Assembly (NCBI RefSeq): GCF_025909975.1
Contig: NZ_JAPCIO010000008.1
Span: 1 to 64,000, forward strand
Reading direction: 5' to 3'
DNA length: 64,000 nucleotides
DNA from: Flavobacterium lacisediminis
GTDB taxonomy: Bacteria; Bacteroidota; Bacteroidia; Flavobacteriales; Flavobacteriaceae
Below are positions 1 to 9,227 of this stretch, one piece after another. Made by a program: the position numbers and the translations under genes. Every line of letters starts with the position of its first letter. Within the stretch, counting starts at the first letter, position 1. The notes beneath the pieces were generated by a model. It ran no database searches. It was not told the DNA's origin and saw nothing but the letters and a program-made list of their open reading frames with translations.

Positions 1-1268
1 TTAATACCATCGATACCATTAGCTCCTGTTGCACCAGTTGCTCCTTGACAATCTAAAGCATTCCAAAATCCATCACCATTTACATCTTCTGTAGGATCAT
101 TTATTCCATCTCCATTAATATCCCAACAATTAATACCAGCAGCCCCTGTAGCACCAAGTATATTTACTGTTACAACATCTCCTGCTTCGTTTGTATATGT
201 AATTGTACCATCACCATTATCAACTAATGTCGTGATAGTTTCATTACCAGGAATATCAATAATAGTTTGAGTACCATTCTCACTTGTATACGTATAAGTA
301 CCATTTCCATTATCTACTAAAGTAGTAACAGTTTCATACAACTGAACAATATCTGAAATATTAATAACCTGAGTAACACCATTATCATCTATATAAGTAA
401 ATGTAGTACCATCATAATATACATTACCTCCGTGCTCATGAATAATTTCAATTAATTCATTTAGTACGTTAGTATTCGATACAATATCCGTAAAATTAGA
501 AATTACATCGCCAACTATATTAATCGTTGTAACTGTTCCATTTTCACTTGTGTACGTATAAGTACCATCTCCATTATTAACTAATGTAGTTATGGTTTCA
601 TACAACTGAACAATATCTGAAATGTTAATAACCTGAGTAACACCATTATCATCTATATAAGTAAATGTAGTACCATCATAATACACATTACCTCCGTGTT
701 GATGAATAATTTCAATTAATTCATTTAACACGTTAGTATTCGATACAATATCCGTAAAATTAGAAATGACATCGCCTACTATATTAATAGTTGTTTGCGT
801 ACCATTTTCACTTGTATACGTATAAGTACCATTACCATTATCAACTAATGTTGTTAATGTTTCAAACTGATCTACAAGAGTTTGAAAATTAATTACAGTA
901 ATACCTCCTACTTCATTTGTGTAAGTAAAAGTTCCGTTTCCATTGTCTACTAAAGTAGAAACAATTAAAGCTGACACATCATCTGAAGTAGCTATTCTGC
1001 GCCATCGATCAATATACCAATAATAATATCCTGGCGTGATATCATTAACCGTTGAAGTATTAAAGACTAACAAACTATTAATGTTTCCATTAGTAATAGT
1101 TGTTACATCTGTAGTACTCGTCAACGGCACCTGAGGAATCCTAATACCTTTATTTGCCGACACCACATCTAACATGGTGGAAGCATTGGGCATAGGAGTC
1201 CCGATACCTACTTGGGAATATACCGACATCCCAAATAGCAAGACTAAAGCCTGTAAAATTTTCTTCAT
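1..1268 (-). CDS. Repeat-rich secreted adhesin-like protein, 3' end cut by window edge
   Basis: Partial gene starting at ATG 1268 and still open at position 1, about 422 codons visible. A Sec signal peptide (MKKILQALVLLFGMSVYSQ) is followed by a module of about 85 residues (VGIGTPMPNAST, LDVVSANKGIRIP, TPGYYYWYIDRWRR) shared with the protein at 10240-11484. Then come two nearly identical 88-residue repeats rich in NGNGTYTYTSENG. The visible C-terminal part has collagen-like Gly-X-Y runs (GATGAAG, GATGATGANGIDG) around an aspartate-rich DINGDGINDP/DVNGDGF segment that resembles a calcium-binding type-3 or dockerin-like loop. Likely an extracellular adhesin or fibre; that is inference. Preceded by the 21-bp direct-repeat promoter element. 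The next gene upstream (1376) ends only 108 bp away. Confidence 0.8.
   Translation of the reverse strand, partial: MKKILQALVLLFGMSVYSQVGIGTPMPNASTMLDVVSANKGIRIPQVPLTSTTDVTTITNGNINSLLVFNTSTVNDITPGYYYWYIDRWRRIATSDDVSALIVSTLVDNGNGTFTYTNEVGGITVINFQTLVDQFETLTTLVDNGNGTYTYTSENGTQTTINIVGDVISNFTDIVSNTNVLNELIEIIHQHGGNVYYDGTTFTYIDDNGVTQVINISDIVQLYETITTLVNNGDGTYTYTSENGTVTTINIVGDVISNFTDIVSNTNVLNELIEIIHEHGGNVYYDGTTFTYIDDNGVTQVINISDIVQLYETVTTLVDNGNGTYTYTSENGTQTIIDIPGNETITTLVDNGDGTITYTNEAGDVVTVNILGATGAAGINCWDINGDGINDPTEDVNGDGFWNALDCQGATGATGANGIDGI
335..862 (-). repeat. Two tandem 264-bp (88-codon) repeats inside the adhesin gene
   Basis: 335-598 and 599-862 are near-identical copies with a 264-bp period that keeps the reading frame. 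Differences are scattered single bases, mostly silent. Each unit encodes a stretch beginning near ISDIVQLYET and ending near DDNGVTQVIN. Partial copies of the NGNGTYTYTSENG segment flank the pair on both sides. Confidence 0.85.
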
Positions 1269-1291
1269 AATTTAAAATTTAATATTTATAA

Positions 1292-1361
1292 CAAATTTGA
1301 GCATAATTACAAGTCTAGCATCGAAACATGTAATAAGTGGCGAAAAGGATGTAATAATCGA
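1292..1361 (-). promoter_or_regulatory. 21-bp-spaced direct-repeat operator plus -7 element before the adhesin
   Basis: On the minus strand TCGATTATTAC (1361-1351) and CCACTTATTAC (1340-1330) are direct repeats exactly 21 bp apart. The last G of a CAAATTTG -7-like element lies at 1292, 38 bp beyond the proximal repeat, and the ATG is at 1268. Same layout as at 10110-10179 and 11510-11579. The spacing resembles LytTR-type response-regulator sites; the identity of the binding protein is inference. Confidence 0.6.
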
Positions 1362-1375
1362 TTAAAAAAACAAGA

Positions 1376-2323
1376 TTAACTCTTAGGCGCATGAATAACA
1401 TCATACTGAATTGCTTGCAATAGCAATTGAAATCCTAAAATAATAGATAGTGTAATAATCATAATAGTTCCCGTTGGAGCTAACTCATGAGAGATCGCAG
1501 ATTGAATCCAAGTATAAATCCCAAAGAAAACACCAAAGAAAAATAATGGCAAACCAAAGAAAACATACAGGGAACCAATATTAAAGTCATATAAAAAATA
1601 TTGCTTTACGATTCTCTTGCAAAATGTTTTAAATAATTTTGATCCAAAAATAATTGGCATTGTCCACACATTCATGCTTGACTTTTCATCACCATAAATG
1701 GCTGGCATGGCAACATCTTTTATAATTGCTTTCTGAAAATATAGCTCCGCTAATAAGGAAGTTTCAAAAAAATAACGATTAGAAAGTTTGTTAAAATTTA
1801 ACTCTTTAAATAAATTGGTGTTAAGAGCAATATAACCATTTGTAGGATCAAAATTATTCCAATAACCTGTTGCCATCTTAGTTAAAAATGAAAGCCCAAG
1901 ATTGCCCATTCTTCTTACTAAAGGCATTTTTTGTAACGCGGTAAAATCTCTAAAACGATTTCCCTTTGCAACCTGACATTTATTGTCAAGCAATGGAGTT
2001 ATTAGTTCAGGTAAAAAAGACAAATCCATTTGATTGTCCGCATCAACCTTTACAACTATATCTATACGCTCTTGCCAAGCGCGTCTAAAGCCTTTAATTG
2101 TTGCACCTCCTACCCCTAAATTAACCTCACTTTCTATAACCTCATATACTACATTTTCATGCAAAACATCAAAAAGGGCACTTGGCAAGGGTTGAGGACT
2201 GCAATCATTTACAATTATTACCTTATAAATATAGCTAGGTATTTTAGACAATACATTTTTTATATGTTTCTCTGCATTGTAATACGGAATTACAATGGCA
2301 ACTTTAAGTTGTAAATTTTCCAT
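1376..2323 (-). CDS. GT2 family glycosyltransferase, polyprenyl-phosphate sugar synthase-like
   Basis: A 315-residue DPM1/GtrB-like glycosyltransferase. The GT-A domain shows VAIVIPYYNAEKHI at the N-terminus, IIVNDCSP, and the metal/nucleotide-binding VKVDADNQMD near residues 92-101. Two hydrophobic segments near residues 245-305 (LYVFFGLPLFFFGVFFGIYT and IMIITLSIILGFQLLLQ) anchor it in the membrane. Such enzymes move a sugar from an NDP- or GDP-sugar to a polyprenyl phosphate, making the lipid-linked donor used by GT-C transferases on the outer face. It is the last gene of an eight-gene operon and lies 6 bp after the TMTC-like GT-C gene, so the two plausibly act in sequence. The sugar cannot be read from the sequence. 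Confidence 0.85.
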   Translation of the reverse strand: MENLQLKVAIVIPYYNAEKHIKNVLSKIPSYIYKVIIVNDCSPQPLPSALFDVLHENVVYEVIESEVNLGVGGATIKGFRRAWQERIDIVVKVDADNQMDLSFLPELITPLLDNKCQVAKGNRFRDFTALQKMPLVRRMGNLGLSFLTKMATGYWNNFDPTNGYIALNTNLFKELNFNKLSNRYFFETSLLAELYFQKAIIKDVAMPAIYGDEKSSMNVWTMPIIFGSKLFKTFCKRIVKQYFLYDFNIGSLYVFFGLPLFFFGVFFGIYTWIQSAISHELAPTGTIMIITLSIILGFQLLLQAIQYDVIHAPKS

Positions 2324-2329
2324 ATCTTG

Positions 2330-4666
2330 TTATCTTAAACTTATTTGATTTTTAGCATGAGCTAAATTCCCTTTTGCTAAAACATGCTCACTTTGTATTT
2401 TAAGTGCTTTTTCACAAGCTATAACCGCTTTATCATACTCTTGTAATTGATTATAAGCACAACAAATATTATTGTATGCATTGGCTGATGGTCTTAATTG
2501 ATTTGATTTTATTGCGGCATCAATACAAGCTCTATAATTACCTTCGTTAAAATGCTTTAGACTTAAATTCAAATAGTTATCTGCTTCAGCAGTCTTTGAA
2601 TTTGAAACACTAGTAGTATTGCTCGCATACAACAAATTATTTTTAGCTAAAGTAAATTCAGGATTTAATTTTAAGGCAGCCTTATAATTTTCAATTGCTT
2701 TTTCAGTGTTTTTCAAATTGTAGTAGGCAATACCAATGTTATTATAAGCTTCTGCAAAATTTGGTTTTATTTCAATCGCTTTTTCAGCCATTTTTATGCA
2801 CTTTTCAAATTCACCCTGATTAAAATAGTGCAAACTCAAGCTAAGAAATAAATCAGCACTCTTTAATTCTGTTGCTCGATTTTCTTGTAAGGTAAAATAG
2901 GAAATACGATCTTTTGCAATCTTAGCATATTCAAGCGCCAATTTATTATCAGGTGCCACATTTAAAACAGCTCCTACAATTTGCTCAATTCCTAGCCAAT
3001 TGTCGCGTTGATGATATAAATTTAAAAGCAGAACTTGAGAATTGTAATAAAACAAATTATCATCAAGAGATTTTTTTAAAAAAACAATAGCTTCATCTTG
3101 TCTATTCTTTAAATTTAAAAAGTTAGCATAATAATAATAAGCCATAAAATTTTGAAAATTACAAGCAATAGCTCGTTTAAAATAAGCCTCTGCTTCATCG
3201 GAAAAACCTGTTTTATCCTTTAAAATACCAAGATTTATATATAAATTGGTGTAGTTTGGATTATATACTAAGGCTTTTTTATAATAGGTTTCAGCTTGTT
3301 GATAATCACCTTTTGCCATAAGTGCTAAACCATAATTCATTAATCCTCTACCGTTTTTAGGGCTCTTCTCAGTTACATCTTTCCACATTAACAAAGGAGA
3401 ACTCCATACCTCATTTCTTTGTCTTATTCCATAAACATTAACTGTAAAAAAAATTCCTAATAACAAATAAGCCAAATAGTGTACTTTAACATTTTTAAAA
3501 ATTTCTATCAAAATATCAAAAAAACGTTTTACGGTAAAAATTACAGCAATTACTAAACCTATGTAAGGCGTAAATGCTCTATGGTCATTTAATACCTCAG
3601 AAAATGGAATAACAGAAGAAGTAGGCAATAATGCTATTAAAAACCATAAAATACCAAATGAAATAAGTCTTGTTTGCTTGCTTTTTGTTAATTTAATAGC
3701 TACATACAATAAAAGAAACAATCCTAAAAAACCTAATATAGCCTTATCTTCCATTATTGAGGTAAAAACCATTTGGTCTGAATCTAAACTTAGATTATAA
3801 GGATAAAAAAAAGTGATAAAATAATGACAAACAACATAAGGTTGCGTAATTAAATAAGACCATCTATCTACACCTCCAGGCGTAAAAGTTTTAGGAAGCA
3901 TTTGAGAATAAAAAACTAAAAATAAAGCAGTAAATAACACGGATGGTAAAACAGTTATAAAAGCATTTTTAATTTTTAGTAATTCTGACTTTTTAAAAAA
4001 ATTACCTAAATAAGCTTTTTCTTCAAAAACAAGTACATATAAAAATAAAAGAGGAGAAAAAACAAAACCCATTTCTTTTACAAAAAAACCAATGAACGGA
4101 AAAAATAAATACAAATTATACTTTTTCCATATTCCGCCTTTCAAATAAAAAACAAAACCTAAAACAATATAAAAAGCAGCTACAATTTCGGCTCTTTGAA
4201 TAATATAATTCACAGTTTCGGCATTAGCACATAGTAAACCAAACATAGAGGCTGCTAACAAACCATAAAATTTAGTATTAGTTAAATACCCTAATTTTTC
4301 TAGCAATAATTTCACAAAAAACAATATTGCAATACACAGTAGTACAAAAGTTATAAAAATATGAATATGAAAAGCCTTAGAATTAAGACCTCCAGCTAGT
4401 TGATAATCAATTGCATTTTCTAAAGCTAAATAAGGTCGATAAGTTTGATTTGCAGGTAAAGAACTAATAGTTGTAGGATCAGTAAAAAACTTCACAATAT
4501 CAATTTCTTGAATAGCTGTATTATTTAATATAGTATGATCATCATCAAAAATAAAAATATTATTAAAATGATTGGAATAAGCAAAATATAAAACTCCAAA
4601 AAACAAGAAAAAACATACTATAAACACTAAATTAAGTGTTGTCTTACTTAAGGTATTTTTAATCAT
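2330..4666 (-). CDS. TMTC-like membrane glycosyltransferase with C-terminal TPR repeats
   Basis: A 778-residue protein. The N-terminal half (about 1-410) has around ten membrane helices with the extracytoplasmic first-loop acidic motif FDDDHTILNN and a later NQTYRPY, both typical of the bacterial/eukaryotic TMTC-type GT-C family. The C-terminal half (about 430-775) is a TPR array (NYGLALMAKGDYQQAETYYK, NNIGIAYYNLKNTEKAIENY, and others). Eukaryotic TMTC proteins are protein O-mannosyltransferases using dolichyl-phosphate mannose. By analogy this enzyme would move a polyprenyl-phosphate-linked sugar to an exported protein or glycan, with the TPRs on the periplasmic side choosing the acceptor. 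Only the architecture is seen; substrate and acceptor are inferred. Lies 6-11 bp from both operon neighbours. Confidence 0.75.
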   Translation of the reverse strand: MIKNTLSKTTLNLVFIVCFFLFFGVLYFAYSNHFNNIFIFDDDHTILNNTAIQEIDIVKFFTDPTTISSLPANQTYRPYLALENAIDYQLAGGLNSKAFHIHIFITFVLLCIAILFFVKLLLEKLGYLTNTKFYGLLAASMFGLLCANAETVNYIIQRAEIVAAFYIVLGFVFYLKGGIWKKYNLYLFFPFIGFFVKEMGFVFSPLLFLYVLVFEEKAYLGNFFKKSELLKIKNAFITVLPSVLFTALFLVFYSQMLPKTFTPGGVDRWSYLITQPYVVCHYFITFFYPYNLSLDSDQMVFTSIMEDKAILGFLGLFLLLYVAIKLTKSKQTRLISFGILWFLIALLPTSSVIPFSEVLNDHRAFTPYIGLVIAVIFTVKRFFDILIEIFKNVKVHYLAYLLLGIFFTVNVYGIRQRNEVWSSPLLMWKDVTEKSPKNGRGLMNYGLALMAKGDYQQAETYYKKALVYNPNYTNLYINLGILKDKTGFSDEAEAYFKRAIACNFQNFMAYYYYANFLNLKNRQDEAIVFLKKSLDDNLFYYNSQVLLLNLYHQRDNWLGIEQIVGAVLNVAPDNKLALEYAKIAKDRISYFTLQENRATELKSADLFLSLSLHYFNQGEFEKCIKMAEKAIEIKPNFAEAYNNIGIAYYNLKNTEKAIENYKAALKLNPEFTLAKNNLLYASNTTSVSNSKTAEADNYLNLSLKHFNEGNYRACIDAAIKSNQLRPSANAYNNICCAYNQLQEYDKAVIACEKALKIQSEHVLAKGNLAHAKNQISLR

Positions 4667-4677
4667 AATAGTATCAA

Positions 4678-5487
4678 TTAATTTTTAGTAACTTTTTTTA
4701 TTACGATTACATGATGCAGAGCAAAAACCGTGTTAAATGGACGTAAAACAAACTCAACAACTTTTATAATCCAAGACAAATAAGAAGGCAAAAGCTGTTT
4801 AAAATTCAATCCTCCAGAAAGTAAGTAGCGTAAATAATTATTCAATGGTCTTTTATAAGTGATTTCAAGATTAGGAAATAGCTGCTCAAACTTTTTCTTA
4901 TCACGAATAAAAACAATATGAGACAATGCCTGATTAGCCCCATTCATAAAACCAATACTATCATTACTCCATTGCAATTGCGACAAATCAAAAGATTCTG
5001 TTTTAAAAATATTTTTGTAAAAATTTCTTGCAACAAAACCATAATATGGCTCTATTAAAACACAACCTCCACCTGTTTCTAAAACCCTATTAAGCTCTAC
5101 AAAAAACTTTTCTGGATTAGGAAAATGATGAAAGCAATTAATACCATAAATGGCACTAACAGTATTGTTTTCAAAAGGCATTTGTTGGGCATCAACTACC
5201 ATATCTAAATTGCTAGCATTTTTTATATCTGTAGCAAGTATATCAGGATATCTTTCTTTAAAAAAACTTACCCCAGCTCCTATTTCAACTCGTTTTACAA
5301 TTGTTGTGTTAAAAAACTTCTTGTCAAGCGAAATACATAAATCATAAAACTCTGAAAAAACATTTTTCATCATTGTTTTTTCAGACAAAATTTCTTTGTG
5401 AATTCGCAACATCTCATCACTATCCGGATCTACATTTTTAAGCCTTGGCTCACTTAAATACTGTTTTATTTTTTCTAAATATTTCAT
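4678..5487 (-). CDS. Class I SAM-dependent methyltransferase
   Basis: A 269-residue protein with a Rossmann methyltransferase core: VEIGAGVSFFKERYP (motif I, SAM binding) near residue 67, then DAQQMPFENNTVSAIYGINC (motifs II/III, the NxFHHFPNP post-motif follows), matching the Methyltransf_11/25 families. The C-terminal part (about 215-269) is hydrophobic and may lie against the membrane. Within the glycan operon it probably methylates a sugar or lipid-linked intermediate; this is inference from context. Downstream gap to the TMTC-like gene is 11 bp. Confidence 0.8.
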   Translation of the reverse strand: MKYLEKIKQYLSEPRLKNVDPDSDEMLRIHKEILSEKTMMKNVFSEFYDLCISLDKKFFNTTIVKRVEIGAGVSFFKERYPDILATDIKNASNLDMVVDAQQMPFENNTVSAIYGINCFHHFPNPEKFFVELNRVLETGGGCVLIEPYYGFVARNFYKNIFKTESFDLSQLQWSNDSIGFMNGANQALSHIVFIRDKKKFEQLFPNLEITYKRPLNNYLRYLLSGGLNFKQLLPSYLSWIIKVVEFVLRPFNTVFALHHVIVIKKVTKN

Positions 5488-5509
5488 AATACAAATTCAT
5501 TAAAGTCTA

Positions 5510-6358
5510 TTAATAAGCATCAAAATCTAAAGCATTAAACAAAACCGTATTAAGTTCTAATTTCCGGTTATTAACTGTTAAATCTTTAAAGATTAAATTT
5601 AGTGGTGAAGGCCTTAGCCTTTTGGGTATTTCAAAATAATTACTTGCTTTCCAATCAATCGAATTATCTATTCCAATCCAAAGATTAAGTTTCCTTAATT
5701 TCATTTCAGTTTCTTTTTTATGGAATAAAAAACCTCCATACTTTTCAAAAAGTATAGCCTTTATAAAAAAGACCGATGTCATAGAAAAAATAAAATCTTC
5801 TGTTACTTTATAGTTACAAGACGGATTATTTAATCTCCACCTCAAAGAAGCATCACTCCATTCTCTTTTATAATAATTAACTTTATTTTCTTCATCTTTC
5901 AATCGTTTCAAAGCACCAAACCCAATTCTGGCCTCAAGCTCCCCTATCTTTTGAAAATTTAATTTATAGATAAAACCATAACTACTATTTGCATTTGCAA
6001 CACCTATAACAAAACCATATCCATTATGCCTTGCTAATTCATATGACATTTCTGCTAGTTTAACAAAGAGGCCTTTACCTTGATATGCCGGATGGGTGGC
6101 TGTGTTTAATGAAAGTAAACCCAGTTCTTCCTTATCAAAAACGGTAGCTTTAAAAGGCATTAAAGCATAATGAGCTATTAACTTACCAGAATCATATGCA
6201 TTATACCCCACTACTTCACCATCAGGATTATTTTTATATTGCCATTCAATATAGGCATAGGTAAACTTGTTCGATTCAGGAAACGTAATTTGTAATAAGG
6301 CTACAATCTCATCTATAGATGCTTTATCAGTCTTTATTGGTAAAAATTCGTACTCCAT
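5510..6358 (-). CDS. GNAT-family acyltransferase
   Basis: A 282-residue protein. The N-terminal 160 residues fit the GNAT fold, with the acyl-CoA-binding motif A as THPAYQGKGLFVKLAEMSYE near residues 88-107 and the downstream ANANSSYGFIYKLNFQKIGE. The C-terminal 120 residues are specific to this protein. It may acetylate an amino sugar or similar glycan precursor, since it lies 1 bp after the epimerase gene and 22 bp before the methyltransferase gene of the same operon. Acceptor unknown. Confidence 0.75.
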   Translation of the reverse strand: MEYEFLPIKTDKASIDEIVALLQITFPESNKFTYAYIEWQYKNNPDGEVVGYNAYDSGKLIAHYALMPFKATVFDKEELGLLSLNTATHPAYQGKGLFVKLAEMSYELARHNGYGFVIGVANANSSYGFIYKLNFQKIGELEARIGFGALKRLKDEENKVNYYKREWSDASLRWRLNNPSCNYKVTEDFIFSMTSVFFIKAILFEKYGGFLFHKKETEMKLRKLNLWIGIDNSIDWKASNYFEIPKRLRPSPLNLIFKDLTVNNRKLELNTVLFNALDFDAY

Positions 6359-6359
6359 A

Positions 6360-7226
6360 TTATTTTTTTAAAATTAATTGCAAACTATCTCTATAAGAGC
6401 GGGGAAAAAAACCTAACAACCTAACATCTTTAGTGGTATCAATAGATATCAAATATTTCAATCCTAATAAACTTTCTGATGATATTGGTAATTTCAATTT
6501 TAATAATTCAAAACTTCTAGTAATCCAAAAAACAATGGAAAAAGGAACAGGAATAAAAAATATTTTTTTATTTAAAATAGCACCAATTTCCTTGTAAAAT
6601 GATTTCATTGTAAGCACATGGGTTTCTGCAATAGAAAACAATCCACAATAAGCATTTTCCATTATTACATCTATAGCCAGGCATAAGTCATTAATATGTA
6701 AAGTTTGCAATGGCTGCTTTCCTCCACCAATCAAAGGAATAACATTACTCTTTTTTACAAATGAAATAACCTCTGAAGCAAAACCACAATCACCTAAAAC
6801 TAGTCCAGGTTTAATAACAACATCTGTAGATAAATTAAATATTTTCTCACATTCAAATTTATTTTTTCCATAATGCGACATAGCTTCAGAATGAGCTGAA
6901 AAAGAGGAAATAAAAACCATTTTTACATTATGCTTTCTACATAATTTCAAAAGCAAGGATGTACCTTTTAAATTAATTGCATCAGAATTCTTATCAACAT
7001 CATGCTTAACAAACGCACAATGAATAAAATAATCAACAGATTCAAAATAAACTTCATTTGGAGTTTTTTCTAAAGAATACAAACAATATTCAACCCTTTC
7101 TTTTGGTAGAGTTGGCAATCTTCTTACAAAAGCTTTAACATGCATACCCTTATTGCAAAAATAATCGACTAATGCACTCCCTATAAAGCCATTAGCTCCT
7201 GTTATTATGACGGATCTTTTATTCAT
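6360..7226 (-). CDS. NAD-dependent epimerase/dehydratase (extended SDR)
   Basis: A 288-residue extended short-chain dehydrogenase. The nucleotide-binding motif is IITGANGFIGSALVDYF near residues 7-23. A serine-rich strand FISSFSAHSEAMSHYGKNK supplies the catalytic Ser and the YxxxK pair. Such enzymes epimerise, dehydrate or reduce nucleotide sugars, or act on a lipid-linked sugar. It overlaps the oxidoreductase gene by 8 bp (translational coupling) inside the glycan operon. The exact reaction cannot be assigned. Confidence 0.82.
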   Translation of the reverse strand: MNKRSVIITGANGFIGSALVDYFCNKGMHVKAFVRRLPTLPKERVEYCLYSLEKTPNEVYFESVDYFIHCAFVKHDVDKNSDAINLKGTSLLLKLCRKHNVKMVFISSFSAHSEAMSHYGKNKFECEKIFNLSTDVVIKPGLVLGDCGFASEVISFVKKSNVIPLIGGGKQPLQTLHINDLCLAIDVIMENAYCGLFSIAETHVLTMKSFYKEIGAILNKKIFFIPVPFSIVFWITRSFELLKLKLPISSESLLGLKYLISIDTTKDVRLLGFFPRSYRDSLQLILKK

Positions 7227-8835
7227 TTTTCAAAACATTTTTAGCAACATTGTAGGCATTAGCCATTAATGTTAAAGTCAATCCTTTCCCTGGTAAATAC
7301 TTAAAACCCGAGCCGTCGGCTACATATACATTTTGCGTACCTGCTAATTTCCCATTAGGAAACAAACTAAATAAACTTCCTGTTGTATCAAAAGGTAAGG
7401 TACCTACATAATGTATACTCCCTCCATGAGTTGTATTTACCGTTTTTAACGGCAAACAACCTAACAATCCTAAAGCAGATTTAAATTTCTTCTCACGTAA
7501 AAAATTACGTTCAATTTCTTGATCAGACTGAATATATTCACCTATTAGTTTATCCAGAGTAAAGCTTGCATCATCAGGAAGCAACTGAATATATTTAGAA
7601 GTAGAACCTTTTTCAGAATGATGAATTCCTGCAATTGTAAAAGAAGATTGCAAATACTGCATCAAAAATCTTGAATCTCTAAAGTTTAGCGGAGATTCTT
7701 TAATCAACTTAAAGAGCAACAACGACCTATAACTAAACAGTGCTGCGATACTTACATCTAAATTGTTTTGATTTTCATCTAAATACAAAACCAACTGTCC
7801 TAAACTTGTTTTGTATTGTTCAGGTATTTTACCCAACATTTTCCATTGAATACACGGTATGTAACTATACGGATTGCAAATTATGGGCAACTTTTGCTTT
7901 TTATATTCAAAAGACCTGCTAACTATACGAGCAGTACCTAAAACACCCGGAGATAAAATTAATTTTTTACAAGTAAAAACTTGTTCCTCATTCGTATCTG
8001 TCCTTTTTACAAAAACTTTTACTTGATTGTCGAGCTCTTCAAATTTCAATACCAAACATTGAGAATGATAAACAAAATTTGTTTTTTTATTTAATTCATC
8101 AATTGTAATCCAAGAACGATAAGCAGACTTATCGGTATCAGACCAAAAATCCATATCTTTATAAGCAACCGCTTTTCTATCGCCTTTATCTTCTGTTAAT
8201 AAAGCTAATGCTGAACGACCTAAATAAAATCCTTTATCATTAAGCTTGTTTTTTTTCTTATGGTAAGTAGAAAAAATACCTTCTAAATTATGTTCTATTT
8301 TTGAGCTTGGCATTATACTTTTCAAATCCCTTAAACAATATGGGTTTGAATCATCATAACTTCCTGATATTCCTATGTAGCTGGCTACTTTTTCATAAGC
8401 GGTTTGCATTTCTAAATCATTTAAACCTATAGCTCTTAATTCAAGCTCAGAAAAAACATAACAACCTAAACCCCAGCCACCTCCTAAACCTCCTTTTGCC
8501 AAACTTTCCATTGGAAAAAATGAAGAAGATGAAAAAGGAATATATTTTTCTACAGCTTGGGTCAAATAGCCTCTTGGAGGTGTTAACTGAGACCCAACTC
8601 TACCTTTGCCCCATGGTATTCCCTCAAAACGTTCTCCTAAAAAATAACGATACTGCTCTTCTTCTTCTTTTCTAATAGAAAGAAAATCTTTACTAGGTAT
8701 TTGATTTTTATAGGTTGTGTCCTCAATACCCACATCTAATACAGCAACAGTAACACCGCTCTCTACTAAAAAATGTGAGGCAATTGCACCGGTAGCGCCA
8801 GAACCAACTACTATGTAATCATAATTTAATTCCAT
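7219..8835 (-). CDS. GMC-like FAD-dependent oxidoreductase
   Basis: A 538-residue flavoprotein. The FAD-binding dinucleotide fold is DYIVVGSGATGAIASHFLVE near residues 5-24. A glycine-rich segment GGLGGGWGLGCYV near residue 115 and a C-terminal GMC_oxred_C-like stretch (GTQNVYVADGSGFKYLPGKG, then LTLMANAYNVA) complete the family pattern. GMC enzymes oxidise alcohols or sugars. Here a sugar or glycan intermediate is likely because the gene overlaps its neighbours by 10 and 8 bp in the glycan operon. No signal peptide is visible, so a cytoplasmic location is expected. Confidence 0.78.
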   Translation of the reverse strand: MELNYDYIVVGSGATGAIASHFLVESGVTVAVLDVGIEDTTYKNQIPSKDFLSIRKEEEEQYRYFLGERFEGIPWGKGRVGSQLTPPRGYLTQAVEKYIPFSSSSFFPMESLAKGGLGGGWGLGCYVFSELELRAIGLNDLEMQTAYEKVASYIGISGSYDDSNPYCLRDLKSIMPSSKIEHNLEGIFSTYHKKKNKLNDKGFYLGRSALALLTEDKGDRKAVAYKDMDFWSDTDKSAYRSWITIDELNKKTNFVYHSQCLVLKFEELDNQVKVFVKRTDTNEEQVFTCKKLILSPGVLGTARIVSRSFEYKKQKLPIICNPYSYIPCIQWKMLGKIPEQYKTSLGQLVLYLDENQNNLDVSIAALFSYRSLLLFKLIKESPLNFRDSRFLMQYLQSSFTIAGIHHSEKGSTSKYIQLLPDDASFTLDKLIGEYIQSDQEIERNFLREKKFKSALGLLGCLPLKTVNTTHGGSIHYVGTLPFDTTGSLFSLFPNGKLAGTQNVYVADGSGFKYLPGKGLTLTLMANAYNVAKNVLKNE

Positions 8836-9227
8836 AAAAGTCTAATTATTTTAACCATAAAAAAACCTATGAACACATAAAAAAAAGAAACAAAGCCTAG
8901 AAATAGTATTTTTATTAAAAAAAATAAATTCCTTTCTTTTGGTAAAAAATAAGCGGCATATAATGGTGTAGTTTCTAATATGGCAAGCATGATAAATAGT
9001 TTTCTTCTTATAGCACTTTGTGGTAAAAAAAACGACAAATAAGAATCAATAAAAAGCATAACTAATCTGCTTTTTAACATAAATCGCCATAAAAGCGCTT
9101 CTTCTTTTGCTAATTCTATTTTTAAATGCTCCATTGCTAAATGATACTTTTCCATTTCTGTATCACCTATAGAAACATCTAACAAATACTTACTTATAAT
9201 GGTAGCTTCTCTAAAATTATCCATCAC
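8826..9227 (-). CDS. Small membrane protein of unknown function in the glycan operon
   Basis: A 133-residue protein I do not recognise. The N-terminal half (about 1-50) is charged and helical. The rest has two or three hydrophobic segments (LVMLFIDSYLSFFLP, FIMLAILETTPLYAAYFL, IKILFLGFVSFFYVFIGFF). It overlaps the deacetylase gene by 11 bp and the GMC gene by 10 bp, so it is certainly part of the operon and translated with it. It may tether a cytoplasmic enzyme of the pathway to the membrane; this is inference. Confidence 0.65.
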   Translation of the reverse strand: MMDNFREATIISKYLLDVSIGDTEMEKYHLAMEHLKIELAKEEALLWRFMLKSRLVMLFIDSYLSFFLPQSAIRRKLFIMLAILETTPLYAAYFLPKERNLFFLIKILFLGFVSFFYVFIGFFMVKIIRLLWN

